In this document: positions 8,182 through 16,742 of the stretch, one piece after another | Numbering within the stretch: the first letter of the stretch is position 1 | Layout: every line of letters starts with the position of its first letter | Assembly: GCF_002303885.1 (NCBI RefSeq) | Contig: NZ_MRCM01000008.1 | Coordinates: 124,001-188,000 of the forward strand | Direction: 5' to 3' | DNA: 64,000 nt | Source: Flavobacterium sp. ACN2 | GTDB taxonomy: Bacteria; Bacteroidota; Bacteroidia; Flavobacteriales; Flavobacteriaceae | Translations under genes and position numbers: made by a program | Notes under the pieces: generated by a model | The model's input: the letters and a program-made list of their open reading frames with translations, nothing else | Told to the model about the DNA's origin: nothing | Databases searched by the model: none

Positions 8182-9828
8182 ATGAAAAAAGTTATCCTGT
8201 TGTTTCTTTTTATTTGTTCGCAAACCATTTTTAGTTTCAATAAAATTACCGAGACTGAAAAGTTGGCTGCGACTTGCAAAATTTGGGGTTTCTTAAAATA
8301 TTATCATCCAAAAGTGGCTAATGGAGAATTGAATTGGGATAATCAGCTTTTGGAGAAATTGCCATTAATAGAAAAAGCACAAACTAAAGAAGAGTTCTCT
8401 TTAATCTTAGAAAATTGGATTGATGATTTGGGACCAGTAAAAGAAATTGCTCCAATTGTTACTCCAAAAGAGGTTAAATTTTTTGATAAGAACTTTGATC
8501 TAAGCTGGTTCAATGACAAATTGTTTTCTAAAAGGCTCTCAAAAAAATTAAAATTTATCGAAGAAAATAGATTTCAAAGTAATGAAGAATTTGGACCAAG
8601 TTTTGACGGTTTTAAAAACTTAAAAAACTATTTTAATCTTGATTACACTAATAAAAATTCAAAGTTTTTAATGTTTTATGCGTATTGGAATGTGGTAGAA
8701 TATTATTATCCATACAAATACATAATGGATCAGAGATGGGATAAAACTTTAAATGAGTTATTGCCTTCTGTTGTTGAATCCAAAACACCAGAAGATTTTT
8801 ATAAAGTATTGAGAAAAGCGGCTGCAAAACTCAATGATACTCATGTCCAGTTTCATATTTACCCGTCTGAAACAGCAAAAAAGAGTTTTTATTATTTTCC
8901 AGCAACAGGTAAAGTAATAGATGAAAAATTAGTAATTACCGAGATTTTGGGAGATAGTCTTGCAGAGGTCGACAATATTAAAATTGGAACTGTAATTACT
9001 AAAATAAACGATAAGAGCATTAGAGAAATTATTGAAGAGAAAAGAGATATTGTTTCTGCTTCAAACGAGGTTGCTTTTCTGGATAAAGTTCTGCGCACAA
9101 TTTTAGTGAGTGAATCTGAAAAGGTAAATGTAGAATTCCTGAAAGATGGAAAATACGAAACAAAGTCAATGACTTGGTTTAACTATCACGATTCACATCG
9201 AAATGAGTATAAAAAAGGAGCACAAATAAAGAAAGATAAATTTAAACTTTTGGACAATAATATTGGTTACGTAAACATGGGAGTTATTAAACCCAAAAAT
9301 GTTCCTAATATGATTGATGCTCTGAAATCGACAAAAGCTATAGTTTTTGATATGAGAAATTATCCAAATGGAACTTTTGGAGAAATTGGTAATTTTTTGA
9401 ATTCTGAAGAAAAAGAATTTTGCCTTTATACCTATCCATATCCAAATTATCCAGGAAAGTATATTTGGGAAGAAGGAAGAAAAGCGGGATTTGAAAATAA
9501 AGACAATTACAAAGGAAAAGTAATTGTATTGCTTAATGAAGATTCTATAAGCCAGTCAGAATGGACGGCGATGTGTTTTCAAACAGCTGGGAATACCACA
9601 ATTATTGGAAGTCAGACTGCTGGAGCGGACGGAAATGTTTTTGAATTTGATTTTAGTGGCTATCATACTAATTTCTCTGGTATTGGCGTTTACTACCCAG
9701 ACGGAAGAGAAACCCAACGTATAGGAATCGTACCCGATATTGAGGTAAAACCAACAATTTTAGGTATTCAACAAGGCAAAGATGAAGTTTTGGAACGGGC
9801 TTTGCTATATATAGAAACGGGAAAATAA
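8182..9828 (+). CDS. S41 family peptidase, exported (paralogue of the gene at 37024)
   Basis: C-terminal-processing-peptidase-like (S41) serine protease, 548 aa, with a signal peptide (to about residue 19), an N-terminal helical region unique to this flavobacterial subgroup (KIWGFLKYYHP), a PDZ-like segment around 240-330 and a tail domain. The probable nucleophile is Ser457 in the SxxE context SISQSEW, followed by IIGSQTAGADG. It most likely cleaves proteins or peptides in the cell envelope. It is clearly paralogous to the peptidase at 37024, sharing the N-terminal motif and the C-terminal PDIEVKPTILGIQQGKDEV. It is followed by a palindromic repeat and a strong terminator. Confidence 0.88.
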   Translation: MKKVILLFLFICSQTIFSFNKITETEKLAATCKIWGFLKYYHPKVANGELNWDNQLLEKLPLIEKAQTKEEFSLILENWIDDLGPVKEIAPIVTPKEVKFFDKNFDLSWFNDKLFSKRLSKKLKFIEENRFQSNEEFGPSFDGFKNLKNYFNLDYTNKNSKFLMFYAYWNVVEYYYPYKYIMDQRWDKTLNELLPSVVESKTPEDFYKVLRKAAAKLNDTHVQFHIYPSETAKKSFYYFPATGKVIDEKLVITEILGDSLAEVDNIKIGTVITKINDKSIREIIEEKRDIVSASNEVAFLDKVLRTILVSESEKVNVEFLKDGKYETKSMTWFNYHDSHRNEYKKGAQIKKDKFKLLDNNIGYVNMGVIKPKNVPNMIDALKSTKAIVFDMRNYPNGTFGEIGNFLNSEEKEFCLYTYPYPNYPGKYIWEEGRKAGFENKDNYKGKVIVLLNEDSISQSEWTAMCFQTAGNTTIIGSQTAGADGNVFEFDFSGYHTNFSGIGVYYPDGRETQRIGIVPDIEVKPTILGIQQGKDEVLERALLYIETGK

Positions 9829-9835
9829 AGCCTCG

Positions 9836-9942
9836 TTTGTCATACTGAAGAACGAGGGGTCACACTAGCTGATCGAGAGAAAAAATGGGGGTTTTCTTTT
9901 CGACGCTTCTTGTGAGGCCCTTTGTTCTTCAGAATAACAAAA
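9836..9942. repeat. Degenerate palindromic repeat, GTCAT...TCACAC family (copy A)
   Basis: Imperfect inverted repeat with outer arms near 9836-9866 and 9911-9942. It shares the layout GTCATnCTGA...TCACAC with the better preserved copies at 13268 and 56649, but the arms have diverged by several substitutions. Confidence 0.55.
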
Positions 9943-9962
9943 ATTAGGTGATTATTATTCTG

Positions 9963-10000
9963 ACCTTTGTCAAAGCTCCAAGCTTTGACAAAGGTTTTTT
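9963..10000 (+). terminator. Strong Rho-independent terminator after the S41 peptidase
   Basis: Perfect 15-bp stem (9963-9977 and 9981-9995), 3-nt loop CCA, then a T tract. Confidence 0.85.
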
Positions 10001-10091
10001 ATTTTTAGGCATTTATAAAAAAGAGAAAATCAGTTAAAATCAGCGTTTTCACGAAAGTGAAATCCGTTTTATCCGTGTCCCATTTACGAAA

Positions 10092-10122
10092 TTGCTATTC
10101 TTTTATTATTGTCGTAATTTTG
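10092..10122 (+). promoter_or_regulatory. Bacteroidota-type promoter for tatD
   Basis: TTG at 10092-10094 and TAATTTTG at 10115-10122 are separated by 20 bases, matching the -33 TTG / -7 TAnnTTTG arrangement. The expected start of transcription is about 13 bases before the TTG start codon of tatD. Confidence 0.6.
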
Positions 10123-10141
10123 GCGCTTTAAAATTATAGTC

Positions 10142-10921
10142 TTGAATTCAACACCAATTATTACCGATACCCACACGCATTTATATTCTGAAGAATTTGA
10201 TCAGGATCGTGACGCCATGATTCAGCGCGCAATTGATGCCGGAATTACTCGTTTTTTTATTCCAGCAATTGATGCCGCCGCTACGCAGTCTATGTACGAT
10301 TTGGAGAAAAACTATCCCGAAAATGTATTTCTAATGATGGGTTTGCATCCCACCTACGTAAAAGATAATTATCTGGAAGAATTGGCGCATGTAGAAGCAG
10401 AATTATCTAAAAGAAAATTCTATGCTGTCGGCGAAATCGGGATCGATTTGTATTGGGATAAAACCCATTTAAAAGAACAGCAAATCGCTTTTAAAAGACA
10501 AATTCAGTTAGCAAAACAATATAAATTACCCATTGTAATTCATTGCAGAGAAGCTTTTGATGAAATCTTTGAAGTGCTAGAAGAAGAAAAATCTGAAGAT
10601 TTATTTGGGATTTTTCATTGTTTTTCCGGAACTTTAGAACAAGCAGAACGTGCGATTTCCTACAAAATGAAATTAGGAATTGGCGGCGTTGTTACTTTTA
10701 AGAACGGAAAAATCGATCAGTTTTTAAATCAAATCGATTTAAAACACATCGTTTTGGAGACAGATTCGCCGTATTTAGCTCCGATTCCTTACAGAGGAAA
10801 AAGAAACGAAAGCAGTTATTTGGTCAACGTTATCGATAAATTAACCGATGTATATGGTGTTTCTACAGAAGAAATTGCAGCAATTACAACCCAGAATTCT
10901 AAAGACGTTTTCGGGATTTAA
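10142..10921 (+). CDS. TatD family metal-dependent hydrolase (DNase)
   Basis: Amidohydrolase-fold nuclease of the TatD family, 259 aa, a two-metal cytoplasmic enzyme with DNase/exonuclease activity in studied members. Visible metal ligands: the N-terminal HxH (DTHTHL, His11 and His13), GEIGID, the VIHCREA His, the HCFSG His, and ETDSPYLAP. The start is a TTG: no in-frame ATG exists between the stop at 10115-10117 and the HxH motif, and the next Met would remove that motif. The promoter at 10092-10122 supports this start. It begins a same-strand run with the acyltransferase and asparaginase genes. Confidence 0.92.
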   Translation: MNSTPIITDTHTHLYSEEFDQDRDAMIQRAIDAGITRFFIPAIDAAATQSMYDLEKNYPENVFLMMGLHPTYVKDNYLEELAHVEAELSKRKFYAVGEIGIDLYWDKTHLKEQQIAFKRQIQLAKQYKLPIVIHCREAFDEIFEVLEEEKSEDLFGIFHCFSGTLEQAERAISYKMKLGIGGVVTFKNGKIDQFLNQIDLKHIVLETDSPYLAPIPYRGKRNESSYLVNVIDKLTDVYGVSTEEIAAITTQNSKDVFGI

Positions 10922-10984
10922 CTTGTACCTTACAAAACTTTAATTTTTTTTTTGTTCTTTTGCCCACTTAAACCCAAATAAATA

Positions 10985-12121
10985 ATGCAGAGATTTGATG
11001 CCATTCGACCGTTTTATGATTCCGAAATAAATGAAGCACTTCATGGTGTAGTAAATCATCCTATGATGAAAACCATGATGAACTTTACTTTTCCGGATGT
11101 CGAAGATGAGGTTTGGAAGGAACAATTAAAGAAAACACATTCTATTCGTGATTTTCAATGCAATTTTATTTACAATACAATCCAGAAAGTTTTAGAAAAA
11201 AGTTCTGAGGGTCTTACAACTTCAGGTTTTGAGAAACTAGAACCCAATACTTCTTATCTATTTATCTCGAATCATAGAGATATTCTTTTGGATACAACAT
11301 TATTAAATGTTTGTTTATTCGAACATGGTTTGGTGATGACTGCTTCGGCAATTGGAGATAATTTAGTAAAGAAAGCTTTCTTGGCAACTTTAGCAAAATT
11401 AAATAGAAACTTTTTGGTTTTAAGAGGATTAACGCCTCGTGAAATGCTGCAAAGTTCAAAGTTGTTGTCTGAATATATGGGACAATTACTCCTTCGCGAA
11501 AATCGTTCGGTTTGGATTGCCCAAAGAGAAGGAAGAACAAAAGATGGAAATGACGAAACCAATCCAGGAGTTTTAAAAATGATCGGAATGGGTTCTGACG
11601 AAGAAAACTTAATGGATTATTTTAAGAAATTAAAAATTGTTCCAGTTTCTATTTCTTACGAATACGATCCTACCGATGTTTTGAAAATGCCGCAATTAAT
11701 GGCAGAAGCAAATAATGAGGTTTACGTAAAAGACAAAAATGAAGATTTCATGACCATTTTAAGTGGTATCATGGGAACGAAGAAAAGAATACACATTTCT
11801 GTTGGCGATGTTCTAGATACAGAAATCGATCAGATTGTGGCTGAAAACGATAATGCAAACAAGCAAGTTCAAGCTTTGGCACAAACTATTGATGATGTTA
11901 TTTTGAAAAACTACCAATTATGGCCAACAAACTTTATTGCTTACGATATTTTAAACGAAACAGACAAGTTTGCTCACAAGTATAAAGAAAGCGAAAAGCA
12001 GCTTTTTGAGCGTCGTTTAGAAATGCGTATCGGAAGCGATAATCCTGTGACAAGACAAGGATTCTTGGCTATGTATGCTAACCCTGTTGTCAATAAATTG
12101 AAATACCAAGATGTCATCTAA
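10985..12121 (+). CDS. 1-acyl-glycerol-3-phosphate acyltransferase-like protein (PlsC superfamily)
   Basis: Membrane-associated acyltransferase, 378 aa. The conserved SNHRDILLD block (about residue 93) and a later region with REGRTKDG (about 182) and PVSISYEYDP correspond to the acyltransferase catalytic and substrate-binding motifs. The His to the last Asp of that block spans one residue more than the classic HX4D, so either the nearer Asp is used or this is a distinct subgroup. Likely role: phospholipid or other acyl-lipid synthesis. It overlaps the asparaginase gene by 11 bases, indicating translational coupling. Confidence 0.8.
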   Translation: MQRFDAIRPFYDSEINEALHGVVNHPMMKTMMNFTFPDVEDEVWKEQLKKTHSIRDFQCNFIYNTIQKVLEKSSEGLTTSGFEKLEPNTSYLFISNHRDILLDTTLLNVCLFEHGLVMTASAIGDNLVKKAFLATLAKLNRNFLVLRGLTPREMLQSSKLLSEYMGQLLLRENRSVWIAQREGRTKDGNDETNPGVLKMIGMGSDEENLMDYFKKLKIVPVSISYEYDPTDVLKMPQLMAEANNEVYVKDKNEDFMTILSGIMGTKKRIHISVGDVLDTEIDQIVAENDNANKQVQALAQTIDDVILKNYQLWPTNFIAYDILNETDKFAHKYKESEKQLFERRLEMRIGSDNPVTRQGFLAMYANPVVNKLKYQDVI

Positions 12122-13139
12122 ATCAAAAATATTATTGGTTTATACCGGAGGAACTATCGGTATGAGCAAAGATTTTGAAACTGGAGCGCTTAAAGCCTTC
12201 AATTTTGGTAAATTAATTCAGAAAATACCAGAAATTAAACAATTGGACTGCGAAATTGAATCAATTTCGTTCGAACATCCAATTGATTCTTCTAATATGA
12301 ATCCCGAAATGTGGACAAGAATTGCCACCATTATCGAGGAAAATTACACTACTTACGACGGATTTGTAGTGCTACATGGATCAGATACTATGTCGTATTC
12401 GGCTTCGGCATTAAGCTTTATGCTCGAGAATTTGGCCAAACCAGTTGTGTTTACAGGCTCGCAATTGCCAATTGGTGATTTGCGTACCGATGCAAAAGAA
12501 AACTTGATTACAGCAATTCAGATTGCTTCTCTTCAAGAAAACGGAAAACCGGTTATTACAGAAGTGTGTTTGTATTTTGAATACAAATTATACCGCGGAA
12601 ACCGAACTTCTAAAGTAAATGCAGAACATTTTAGAGCTTTTACAGCGCCAAATTATCCTGAATTGGTAGAATCTGGTGTTCATTTAAAATTAAACAAGCA
12701 TTTATTTCTTCCAATAAATAAAGATGCAAAACTGATCGTTCATAAAAAATTAGACAATCACGTTGCGATTATAAAAATGTTTCCTGGAATGAGTGAAATT
12801 GTTCTAGCTTCCATTCTTTCAACGAAAGGTTTACGAGGAATCATTCTGGAAACCTATGGTTCAGGAAATGCTCCAACAGAAGATTGGTTTTTAAACCTAA
12901 TAGAAAAAGCAATCAAATCTGGAATGCATATCGTAAACGTAACGCAATGCTCGGGCGGAAGCGTGAATATGGGACAATACGAAACCAGTACAGCTTTAAA
13001 ATCACTTGGAGTGATCTCAGGAAAAGACATCACGACAGAAGCAGCAATTACTAAATTAATGTATTTGCTTGGTCATAATATTCCTCAAAATGAGTTTAAA
13101 GATATTTTTGAAACTGCACTTCGCGGGGAAATATCTTAA
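12111..13139 (+). CDS. ansA: Type I (cytoplasmic) L-asparaginase
   Basis: Hydrolyses L-asparagine to aspartate and ammonia. The 342-aa protein has no signal peptide and carries both catalytic signatures: the N-terminal TGGTIGM (Thr12/Thr15 region) and the second-Thr block LHGSDTMSYSASALSFML. Length and lack of a leader fit the type I class. The ATG overlaps the end of the acyltransferase gene by 11 bases, so the two are co-translated. It is followed by a heptamer tract and a terminator. Confidence 0.93.
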   Translation: MSSKSKILLVYTGGTIGMSKDFETGALKAFNFGKLIQKIPEIKQLDCEIESISFEHPIDSSNMNPEMWTRIATIIEENYTTYDGFVVLHGSDTMSYSASALSFMLENLAKPVVFTGSQLPIGDLRTDAKENLITAIQIASLQENGKPVITEVCLYFEYKLYRGNRTSKVNAEHFRAFTAPNYPELVESGVHLKLNKHLFLPINKDAKLIVHKKLDNHVAIIKMFPGMSEIVLASILSTKGLRGIILETYGSGNAPTEDWFLNLIEKAIKSGMHIVNVTQCSGGSVNMGQYETSTALKSLGVISGKDITTEAAITKLMYLLGHNIPQNEFKDIFETALRGEIS

Positions 13140-13161
13140 ATTTAAATTCCAATATTTTTTA

Positions 13162-13203
13162 AATTCCAAATTCCAAATTCCAAATTCCAAATTCCAAATT
13201 CCA
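13162..13203. repeat. Heptamer tandem repeat (AATTCCA)6
   Basis: Six perfect head-to-tail copies of AATTCCA. The same ATTCCAAATT vocabulary recurs near 2700, 2940, 39840, 40320 and 40500, so it is a genome-wide intergenic motif that has expanded here. Confidence 0.85.
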
Positions 13204-13240
13204 AATTTCAAAATCTAAATTTGGAATTTGGGATTTTTTT
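13198..13240 (+). terminator. Terminator after ansA that uses the heptamer tract as one arm
   Basis: Stem ATTCCAAATTT / AAATTTGGAAT (13198-13208, 13217-13227) followed by seven T. Because the left arm is part of a repeat, several registers of the stem are possible. Confidence 0.6.
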
Positions 13241-13267
13241 ATTTAAAAAAATTTCACTTAACCGTTT

Positions 13268-13377
13268 CATTTTGTCATCCTGACGGAGGAAGGATCACAC
13301 AAGAAACTCGACAAAGATGGGTTATTTTGCATGCGGAATTACTAGTGTGATCCTTCCTCCGTCAGGATGACAAAATG
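13268..13377. repeat. Palindromic repeat, GTCAT...TCACAC family (copy B)
   Basis: Perfect 33-bp inverted repeat (13268-13300 and 13345-13377) around a 44-nt loop. It is non-autonomous: no open frame or transposase inside. It lies between convergent genes and belongs with 9836-9942 and 56649-56734. Confidence 0.8.
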
Positions 13378-13394
13378 CAATTGGAATTTAAAAC

Positions 13395-14636
13395 TTAAAA
13401 CTTCGAATTTTTATAAGTAACCGGGCAAGTTTCCAAATCTTCGATTGCTTTATGTTTTTTGTAATACAAATAAACGATTACAGAAATAATACAGATAATT
13501 CCCTGAACAGCGACTGTAGCTCTTACACCTAAAAAGTGAGAAACATATCCAATAATTAAACTTCCCACAGGAATCATTCCTTGATAAGCCATCATGTAGT
13601 AGCTAATGCTTCTTGAGCGCATATTGACAGTACTGTGAGTCTGAATGTAAATGTTGATAGAAGAAGTTTGTCCCATCATTCCAATTCCGCTTAAAGTCAT
13701 ACAGATCAATGCAATTGTAATACTGCTTGAAAGGGCCAGAATAATTACGCTGAAACCAAGAAGTAAACTTGCTGAGATCATCAATTTGTTCATGTTTTCA
13801 GCAGATTTTAGATTGGCCAAATAAATTGCAGACAAAACAGAACCAATTCCGGCAGCGCTTTCAAACCAGCTGAAAGTTTCGGCATTTCCGTTAAAGATAT
13901 CTTTTGCAAAAACCGGCATCAAAGTATTAAAAGAAATGACGAATAAACTGCTGCAGGTAAGCATTAAAAGCATTCTGGCCATTTCGGTTTCTTTTTTTAC
14001 ATAATCTAAACCTTCTACTAAATCATCTAGCATATTCAGCTTATTTTCGGCTTTAATATGTGGAGTGATTTTCATCATCATTAATGAAATCAAGACAGGA
14101 ACATAACTCACGAAATTTCCAATAAAACAGATATCTTCTCCATATTGATGCAAGATAATTCCAGCAAGAGCAGGACCTGCAATTCTGGCAAAATTATTCA
14201 TGGTAGAGTTTAGCGCTACAGCATTCGGGAGATCTTCTTTATTATCAACAATATCAATCATCATGGTTTGACGGCACGTCATATCAAAAGCATTGATAAT
14301 TCCCTGAATAAGACTTAGCGCAAGTATAAAATTGATATTGTAAATTTTAAGATAAATTAGCAAGGCTAGAGCTCCAGCTTGAAGCATTGCCAAAGATTGC
14401 AATACCATCATCGCTCTATGTCTGTCATAACGCCCAATAATGCTTCCTGCTAAAGGTGCCAGAAACAAAGACGGAATCATACTTAAGAAAGTTGCCAAAC
14501 CTAATAAAAAAACAGATCCTGTAATGCTGTAAACCATCCAGCTTACTGCTGTTTTTTGCAACCAGGTTCCGATAACGGATACCGATTGACCGTAGAAAAA
14601 TAATTTGAAATTTTTTGATTTTAAGGCTTTAAACAT
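13395..14636 (-). CDS. MFS transporter, EntS/DHA3-like
   Basis: Twelve-helix major facilitator, 413 aa, opening with MFKALKSKNFKLFFYGQSVSVIGTWLQ, a start typical of the DHA3/EntS-like exporters (siderophore, macrolide or other export). The short basic loops and motif-A-like GRYDRHRAMM between helices 2 and 3 are visible. It is divergent from a LysR regulator with only 90 bases between them, so that regulator very probably controls it. The substrate cannot be inferred. Confidence 0.88.
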   Translation of the reverse strand: MFKALKSKNFKLFFYGQSVSVIGTWLQKTAVSWMVYSITGSVFLLGLATFLSMIPSLFLAPLAGSIIGRYDRHRAMMVLQSLAMLQAGALALLIYLKIYNINFILALSLIQGIINAFDMTCRQTMMIDIVDNKEDLPNAVALNSTMNNFARIAGPALAGIILHQYGEDICFIGNFVSYVPVLISLMMMKITPHIKAENKLNMLDDLVEGLDYVKKETEMARMLLMLTCSSLFVISFNTLMPVFAKDIFNGNAETFSWFESAAGIGSVLSAIYLANLKSAENMNKLMISASLLLGFSVIILALSSSITIALICMTLSGIGMMGQTSSINIYIQTHSTVNMRSRSISYYMMAYQGMIPVGSLIIGYVSHFLGVRATVAVQGIICIISVIVYLYYKKHKAIEDLETCPVTYKNSKF

Positions 14637-14693
14637 GACTCTAAATATTTAATACAAAGGTCGGGATTATGATAGCATTAGAAAAATTAATAA

Positions 14694-14717
14694 TTTTACT
14701 GATAATAAGTAGTAAAA
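14694..14717. promoter_or_regulatory. Candidate LysR operator
   Basis: Inverted repeat TTTTACT-N10-AGTAAAA in the short divergent intergenic space, ending 9 bases before the lysR ATG. LysR regulators usually bind interrupted dyads in exactly this position. Binding is inferred only. Confidence 0.4.
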
Positions 14718-14726
14718 CTTATCAAT

Positions 14727-15596
14727 ATGGAGATTTATCAACTGCAATATTTTATCAAAACAGCTGAGGTTTTGCACTTTACCAAAGCGGCAGAATTATG
14801 TTTTGTAACCCAATCGGGACTTTCGCAACAAATTAAAAAACTCGAAGAAGAACTTGGTTTGCCTTTGTTTAAGCGAATCGGCAAAAAAGTGCAATTGACA
14901 GAAGCAGGTTCGGTTTTTTTAATTCATGCTAAAAAAGTAGTAGAGAATGTAGAAAACGGAAAACAGGCCATTGAGGATTTAAACGAAATGATTGGTGGCG
15001 AATTACGTATTGGCGTGACGTATATTTTTGGTTTATTGATTTTGCCTGTTGTGAATGCATTTGCTAAGAAATACCAAAATCTCAAGATTATTGTCGAGTA
15101 TGGAACTACTGAGGTTTTAGAACAGAAGTTAATTGATAACGAATTAGATTTAGTATTCGTTATTTCATCACACGAAATTGAAATGCCGATTCAGAAAGTG
15201 CCATTATTTACTTCAAATATGGTTATGGTGGTTTCTAAAAATCATGCTTTAGCCAATTTGGACAAAATTGCTTTTAAGAAAATAGAGGATATTCCGCTGA
15301 TATTGCCAGGGAAAGGATCCAATTCGCGAGAATATGTCGAAGAATTGTTTAAAAAGTTTAATATGAAACCAAAAATTTCGATAGAGCTCCAGTCTATTCA
15401 CGCATTATTGCAAATGGTAGAAAATAGCGATTGGGCCACAATTGTAGCCGAAATGGCTTTAAAAGATTGGGATAGCCTACAAGCCATTCAAATTACAGGA
15501 GTTTCTACAAAGAGAGATTCCTACATGCTGACAATGGGAGGTTACCAGAAAAAAGCCGTAAAACTATTCATGGAAGAATTTAAAAAAAGCATTTAA
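14727..15596 (+). CDS. LysR-family transcriptional regulator
   Basis: 289-aa regulator with an N-terminal winged HTH (LQYFIKTAEVLHFTKAAELCFVTQSGLSQQIKKLEEELG..LFKR, residues 5-60) and a C-terminal periplasmic-binding-like effector domain. The effector domain has no obvious pair of redox cysteines, so OxyR-type sensing is unlikely. It is divergent from the MFS gene at 13395-14636 and likely regulates both that gene and itself through the dyad at 14694-14717. Confidence 0.92.
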   Translation: MEIYQLQYFIKTAEVLHFTKAAELCFVTQSGLSQQIKKLEEELGLPLFKRIGKKVQLTEAGSVFLIHAKKVVENVENGKQAIEDLNEMIGGELRIGVTYIFGLLILPVVNAFAKKYQNLKIIVEYGTTEVLEQKLIDNELDLVFVISSHEIEMPIQKVPLFTSNMVMVVSKNHALANLDKIAFKKIEDIPLILPGKGSNSREYVEELFKKFNMKPKISIELQSIHALLQMVENSDWATIVAEMALKDWDSLQAIQITGVSTKRDSYMLTMGGYQKKAVKLFMEEFKKSI

Positions 15597-15657
15597 AAGG
15601 AACTTACGTTTTACTTTTGTAAAGTCAGTTTTTTTTGTGTTATTTGCAGACCAAATT

Positions 15658-15744
15658 AGAAAGGTGTCCGAGTGGTTTAAGGAGCTAGCCTGGAAAGCTA
15701 GTATATGGGTAACTGTATCGAGGGTTCGAATCCCTTCCTTTCTG
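15658..15744 (+). tRNA. tRNA-Ser (anticodon GGA)
   Basis: The sequence folds as a class II tRNA of 87 nt. Acceptor stem AGAAAGG / CCTTTCT, anticodon stem CTAGC / GCTAG with loop CTGGAAA giving GGA, a long variable arm, and T loop TTCGAAT on stem GAGGG / CCCTT. The CCA end is not encoded. It stands alone and is followed by a terminator, then by the retron. Confidence 0.95.
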
Positions 15745-15769
15745 CGAGTTTTTAATTAAAAATAATACC

Positions 15770-15801
15770 AAACCTCGAAATGTATATTTCGAGGTTTTTT
15801 T
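15770..15801 (+). terminator. Terminator after tRNA-Ser
   Basis: Perfect 12-bp stem AAACCTCGAAAT / ATTTCGAGGTTT, 4-nt loop, then a T tract. Confidence 0.85.
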
Positions 15802-16072
15802 ATTAAGATTCTCTTAGTGCCAGATTTTTTGATACCTCTAGAGAAATTTACGTTTTTTTGTTTTAATGTATTGAAGTTTAATAGTCTGCGCGGTTTGAGT
15901 TGTAAAGGATTACTTGACAACTGAATTTCTCTTTTCTAAATAAGAAAACCTCAATTTATTTTTGATGGTATAGTTTTTCTAATTCTTAAGTGCTAATCTA
16001 TTGATTTTAAGTGATTTGTTAAATTTTTTGAAATTTTAACATATTTTTTATTAACTGTCAGTAATATATTTC
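15802..16072. other. A/T-rich spacer with no recognisable gene
   Basis: No plausible reading frame, RNA fold or repeat was recognised here. It separates the tRNA terminator from the retron promoter. No copy of the tRNA 3' end was found that would mark an attachment site. Confidence 0.5.
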
Positions 16073-16098
16073 TATATTTGCATCATAGTTCTTTGAAA
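16073..16098 (+). promoter_or_regulatory. Retron promoter with boxA-like start of the transcript
   Basis: TATATTTG (16073-16080) is an exact -7 motif; a TTG at the -33 place is not evident. The first transcribed bases would hold AGTTCTTTGAAA (16087-16098), which resembles the boxA antitermination element found in rRNA leaders. Both points are pattern matches only. Confidence 0.5.
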
Positions 16099-16110
16099 CA
16101 TGTTTTGAAA

Positions 16111-16400
16111 GTTAATTGCTAAATGGAGAGTTTAAATTTTTGTTCATTTTCTTGAACAACCCTTTACAGGGATTTAGGACACAATTATCTAAAGTTGCTG
16201 AACGCTGTCGACGCCCCCTGAAAAGAGCGCCGCTGTCTTTATCGTGAAAGGAAAGGAATCGAGAAATCAATTCGATTATGATCAAAGGAAGTTTTAAGTG
16301 AATAAGGAGATAAATTGATTGTTACTAAAGTTTCTTTTTTTTAGAAGCAGAATTTTGAAGTGGTGCCTAGAGAGCATTGTCTACGCATTTAGTAATTAAC
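16111..16400 (+). ncRNA. Retron msr-msd non-coding RNA
   Basis: Template RNA from which a retron reverse transcriptase makes its RNA-linked DNA (msDNA). The two ends, 16111-16125 and 16386-16400, are complementary over 15 nt with one G-U pair, as expected for the a1/a2 closing stem. Behind a1 come three short stem-loops typical of msr: TTGTTCA/TGAACAA (16140-16159), CCCT/AGGG (about 16161-16172), and TTTAG/CTAAA (about 16173-16192). The remaining 190 nt should hold msd; it contains a GC-richer patch at 16197-16245, a hairpin AATCGA/TCGATT, and AATCAATT pairing with AATTGATT near 16313-16320. The exact msr/msd border and the branching G cannot be fixed by eye. Confidence 0.75.
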
Positions 16401-16452
16401 GAGTGTTAAATAAGCAGATAGCAACGAAGCTATTACTAAAAACTTAAATAAT

Positions 16453-16677
16453 ATGTCAAGAATTTCAAGACTTCAAAACATCGATGGATTAATAAATGCT
16501 TTAACCATCGCAAAGAACCAGTGCTCTCTATCGGAGAATGATGTTAATTTATTAAATGATGCTGTAGTTAAATTATATAGATTAAGAAATAAAAAAGGAT
16601 TGACTGATAAGAATTACAAATCTGAGGTATCAGATATTATCGCTCTTCTAATAAGATTTTTTAATTTAATGCTATAA
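16453..16677 (+). CDS. Small protein of unknown function in the retron operon
   Basis: A 74-aa protein with no recognised domain. It is predicted to be all-helical, with a hydrophobic C-terminal segment (DIIALLIRFFNLML) that ends directly at the stop codon. It begins 52 bases after the end of the retron RNA and lies on the same strand ahead of the XRE and RT genes, so it belongs to the same transcription unit. Accessory proteins of retrons are usually the toxic effector or its partner, which makes this a candidate; that is inference from position only. Confidence 0.7.
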   Translation: MSRISRLQNIDGLINALTIAKNQCSLSENDVNLLNDAVVKLYRLRNKKGLTDKNYKSEVSDIIALLIRFFNLML

Positions 16678-16742
16678 GCATGATTTTAGAAACAATATCG
16701 CTAAATTCCCGACACCCCTTTAATTTTTTTAAACTAATTATT

